From: Elusimicrobia bacterium RIFCSPLOWO2_01_FULL_64_13
Lineage (GTDB): Bacteria; Elusimicrobiota; Elusimicrobia; 2-02-FULL-39-32
Assembly: GCA_001800095.1 (NCBI GenBank)
Contig: MGUT01000025.1
Location: forward strand, 18,572 to 25,842
DNA length: 7,271 bases
Reading direction: 5' to 3'
The notes beneath the pieces were generated by a model. That model was not told where the DNA came from and searched no databases. It saw only the letters and a list, made by a program, of their open reading frames with translations. A program made the translations under genes and the position numbers. Of the stretch, positions 6,611 to 7,271 are shown one piece after another. The first letter of the stretch is position 1. Each line of letters opens with the position of its first letter.

Positions 6611-6646
6611 AAAAGCCGGACCGGGGCGATGTTCTCCCGGTCCGGC
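6611..6646 (-). terminator. Rho-independent terminator of tmRNA
   Basis: An 11-base-pair perfect GC-rich stem (6615-6625 with 6636-6646, arms GCCGGACCGGG/CCCGGTCCGGC) closes a 10-base loop. On the minus strand it is followed by four Ts (complement of 6611-6614). It begins about 10 bases beyond the encoded CCA of the tmRNA. The T tract is short, but position and stem strength are convincing. Confidence 0.8.
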
Positions 6647-6655
6647 CTTCCCAGA

Positions 6656-7008
6656 TGGTGGAGGTGACGGGAATCGAACCCGTGTCCAAGAACCCACCGG
6701 CCCAGCCTCTACAGGCTTAGTTTAGACTTGTTCTCGCAGGACGGTTGTCTCTAAACCGAACCGCCGGCCTGCCAGCCCTGTTGTTTTTTAACCCCGTCCC
6801 GACAAGACGTGCGGGACCGGGCGAGCCTGCTGTCGACGTTCGACCCCCAATAGCAGGCGTCTCGGGGCGAACGTCACCGCTTAATTAGGCGGCGAGGGCC
6901 AATGTTTCGTTGGCTTGTTGGTTTTGGTCGATTTTTTACGGAGCCATCGACCAACTCCGGCCTGCGACTATGGCAGATAAAGGTCCCTGTCGAAACCTTT
7001 ACACCCCC
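6656..7008 (-). ncRNA. ssrA: tmRNA (SsrA), one-piece form
   Basis: This RNA rescues stalled ribosomes, acting first as an alanyl-tRNA and then as a message for a degradation tag. The 353-base gene starts GGGGGTG (7008-7002), which pairs with CACCTCC (6666-6660) to form the acceptor stem. The pairing includes a G-U at pair 3, the alanine identity element, and A-CCA is encoded at the end. The 5' block AAGGTTTCGACAGGG and a T-arm with loop TTCGATT are typical. Pseudoknot PK1 is clear: CGGAG/CTCCG (6955-6959 with 6939-6943) interleaved with a 9-base stem (6946-6954 with 6924-6932), 9 bases before the tag. PK2 interleaves 6868-6875/6835-6842 with 6852-6858/6825-6831. GTTTAGA/TCTAAAC near the 3' end fits PK4. 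It lies 19 bases after tadA and has its own terminator. No convincing promoter lies in the 19-base gap. Confidence 0.97.
6885..6914 (-). other. tmRNA tag-peptide reading frame, ANETLALAA
   Basis: Read from GCC at 6912-6914, nine codons give Ala-Asn-Glu-Thr-Leu-Ala-Leu-Ala-Ala and then TAA (6885-6887). Together with the alanine from the charged tmRNA, the tag would be (A)ANETLALAA. The hydrophobic LALAA end is the usual protease signal for ClpXP-type degradation. The resume codon is inferred from its place 9 bases after PK1 and from the AN start common in other tags. Confidence 0.85.
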
Positions 7009-7027
7009 ATAACTCGCGAAAGAACTT

Positions 7028-7271
7028 TCAGTCCCGTTTTTTCCTGAAGAAGGACCGGAGGACTTCCCGGCATTCCGGCTCCAGGACCCCTCCCGTGACT
7101 TTGAAACTATGGTTGAATCCCTTGACGTTCGACAGGTCGAGGGCGGACCCGCAGGCCCCCGCCTTGGCGTCCCGGCAGCCGTAGACGACCCGGCCGACCC
7201 GCGCCCAGACGAACGCCCCCGCGCACATGGCGCAGGGCTCCTTGGTGACGTATAGGATTATACCATTTAGA
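7028..7271 (-). CDS. tadA: tRNA-specific adenosine deaminase TadA, C-terminal part
   Basis: Only the last 80 residues are present; the gene runs off the right edge. TadA deaminates adenosine to inosine at the wobble position of tRNA-Arg(ACG). The visible part starts LNGIILYVTKEPCAMCAGAF, whose PCAMC holds the two zinc-ligand cysteines of the deaminase fold. It goes on with ARVGRVVYG, DAKAGACGS, NHSFKVTGGVLEPECREVL and a basic FFRKKR tail, all as in bacterial TadA. The HAE catalytic motif lies upstream of the window. The TGA at 7028-7030 is 19 bases from the tmRNA 5' end on the same strand, so the tmRNA is either processed from a tadA transcript or has a promoter inside tadA. Confidence 0.95.
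   Translation of the reverse strand, partial: LNGIILYVTKEPCAMCAGAFVWARVGRVVYGCRDAKAGACGSALDLSNVKGFNHSFKVTGGVLEPECREVLRSFFRKKRD

Noticed and set aside
6936..6971. An alternative tmRNA resume point: TAGTC followed by GCA at 6963-6965, resembling the E. coli context.
   Set aside because: It would encode AGRSWSMAP and stop, runs through pseudoknot PK1 and lies upstream of it. The ANETLALAA frame sits at the normal distance after PK1 and ends in a proper degradation signal.
550..7008. A genomic island inserted at the tmRNA 3' end, suggested by an excisionase-type gene in the same window as ssrA.
   Set aside because: No integrase is present, I found no second copy of the tmRNA 3' end that could be an att site, and the genes next to ssrA are housekeeping-type hopanoid genes with similar composition. 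The HTH gene is nearly 6 kb away.

Overview
The window comes from a GC-rich bacterium that makes hopanoids. The evidence is a squalene-hopene cyclase gene followed directly by hpnH, plus bacterial tmRNA (ssrA) and tadA. I cannot assign a phylum from the sequence. Nothing indicates a plasmid or phage, and the window reads as ordinary chromosome cut at both ends.

Layout: (1) Bases 1-860 hold a minus-strand pair, a small excisionase-type HTH protein and a KamA-family radical SAM enzyme. They overlap by four bases, and the enzyme runs off the left edge. (2) Bases 861-2779 hold a divergent plus-strand gene for a GT-C (family 39-like) membrane glycosyltransferase. (3) Bases 2766-6600 hold a minus-strand operon: shc (squalene-hopene cyclase), hpnH (adenosylhopane synthase) and a tandem-ACT-domain protein of unknown role. 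Gaps are 18-19 bases, and the two downstream genes have strong Shine-Dalgarno sites. The last gene converges on the glycosyltransferase gene with a 14-base overlap. (4) Bases 6611-7008 hold a minus-strand tmRNA with encoded CCA, a recognisable tag (ANETLALAA), clear pseudoknots and a terminator. (5) The right edge holds the 3' part of tadA, ending 19 bases upstream of the tmRNA.

How the genes work together: Shc cyclises squalene to hopene/diploptene, and HpnH joins it to a 5'-deoxyadenosyl radical to give adenosylhopane, the entry to extended side-chain hopanoids. The squalene-making genes (hpnCDE) and hpnG are not in this window. The ACT protein may be a ligand sensor or an unrelated passenger.

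The most interesting non-genic pattern is that the three genes heading transcription units (HTH, glycosyltransferase, shc) each have a sigma70-like promoter whose -10 box lies only 6-11 bases from the start codon, with no Shine-Dalgarno site. Genes inside the shc operon do have Shine-Dalgarno sites. This suggests leaderless mRNAs at operon heads. No clearly new multi-gene system is evident. The least explained units are the HTH/KamA pair and the ACT gene in the hopanoid operon.
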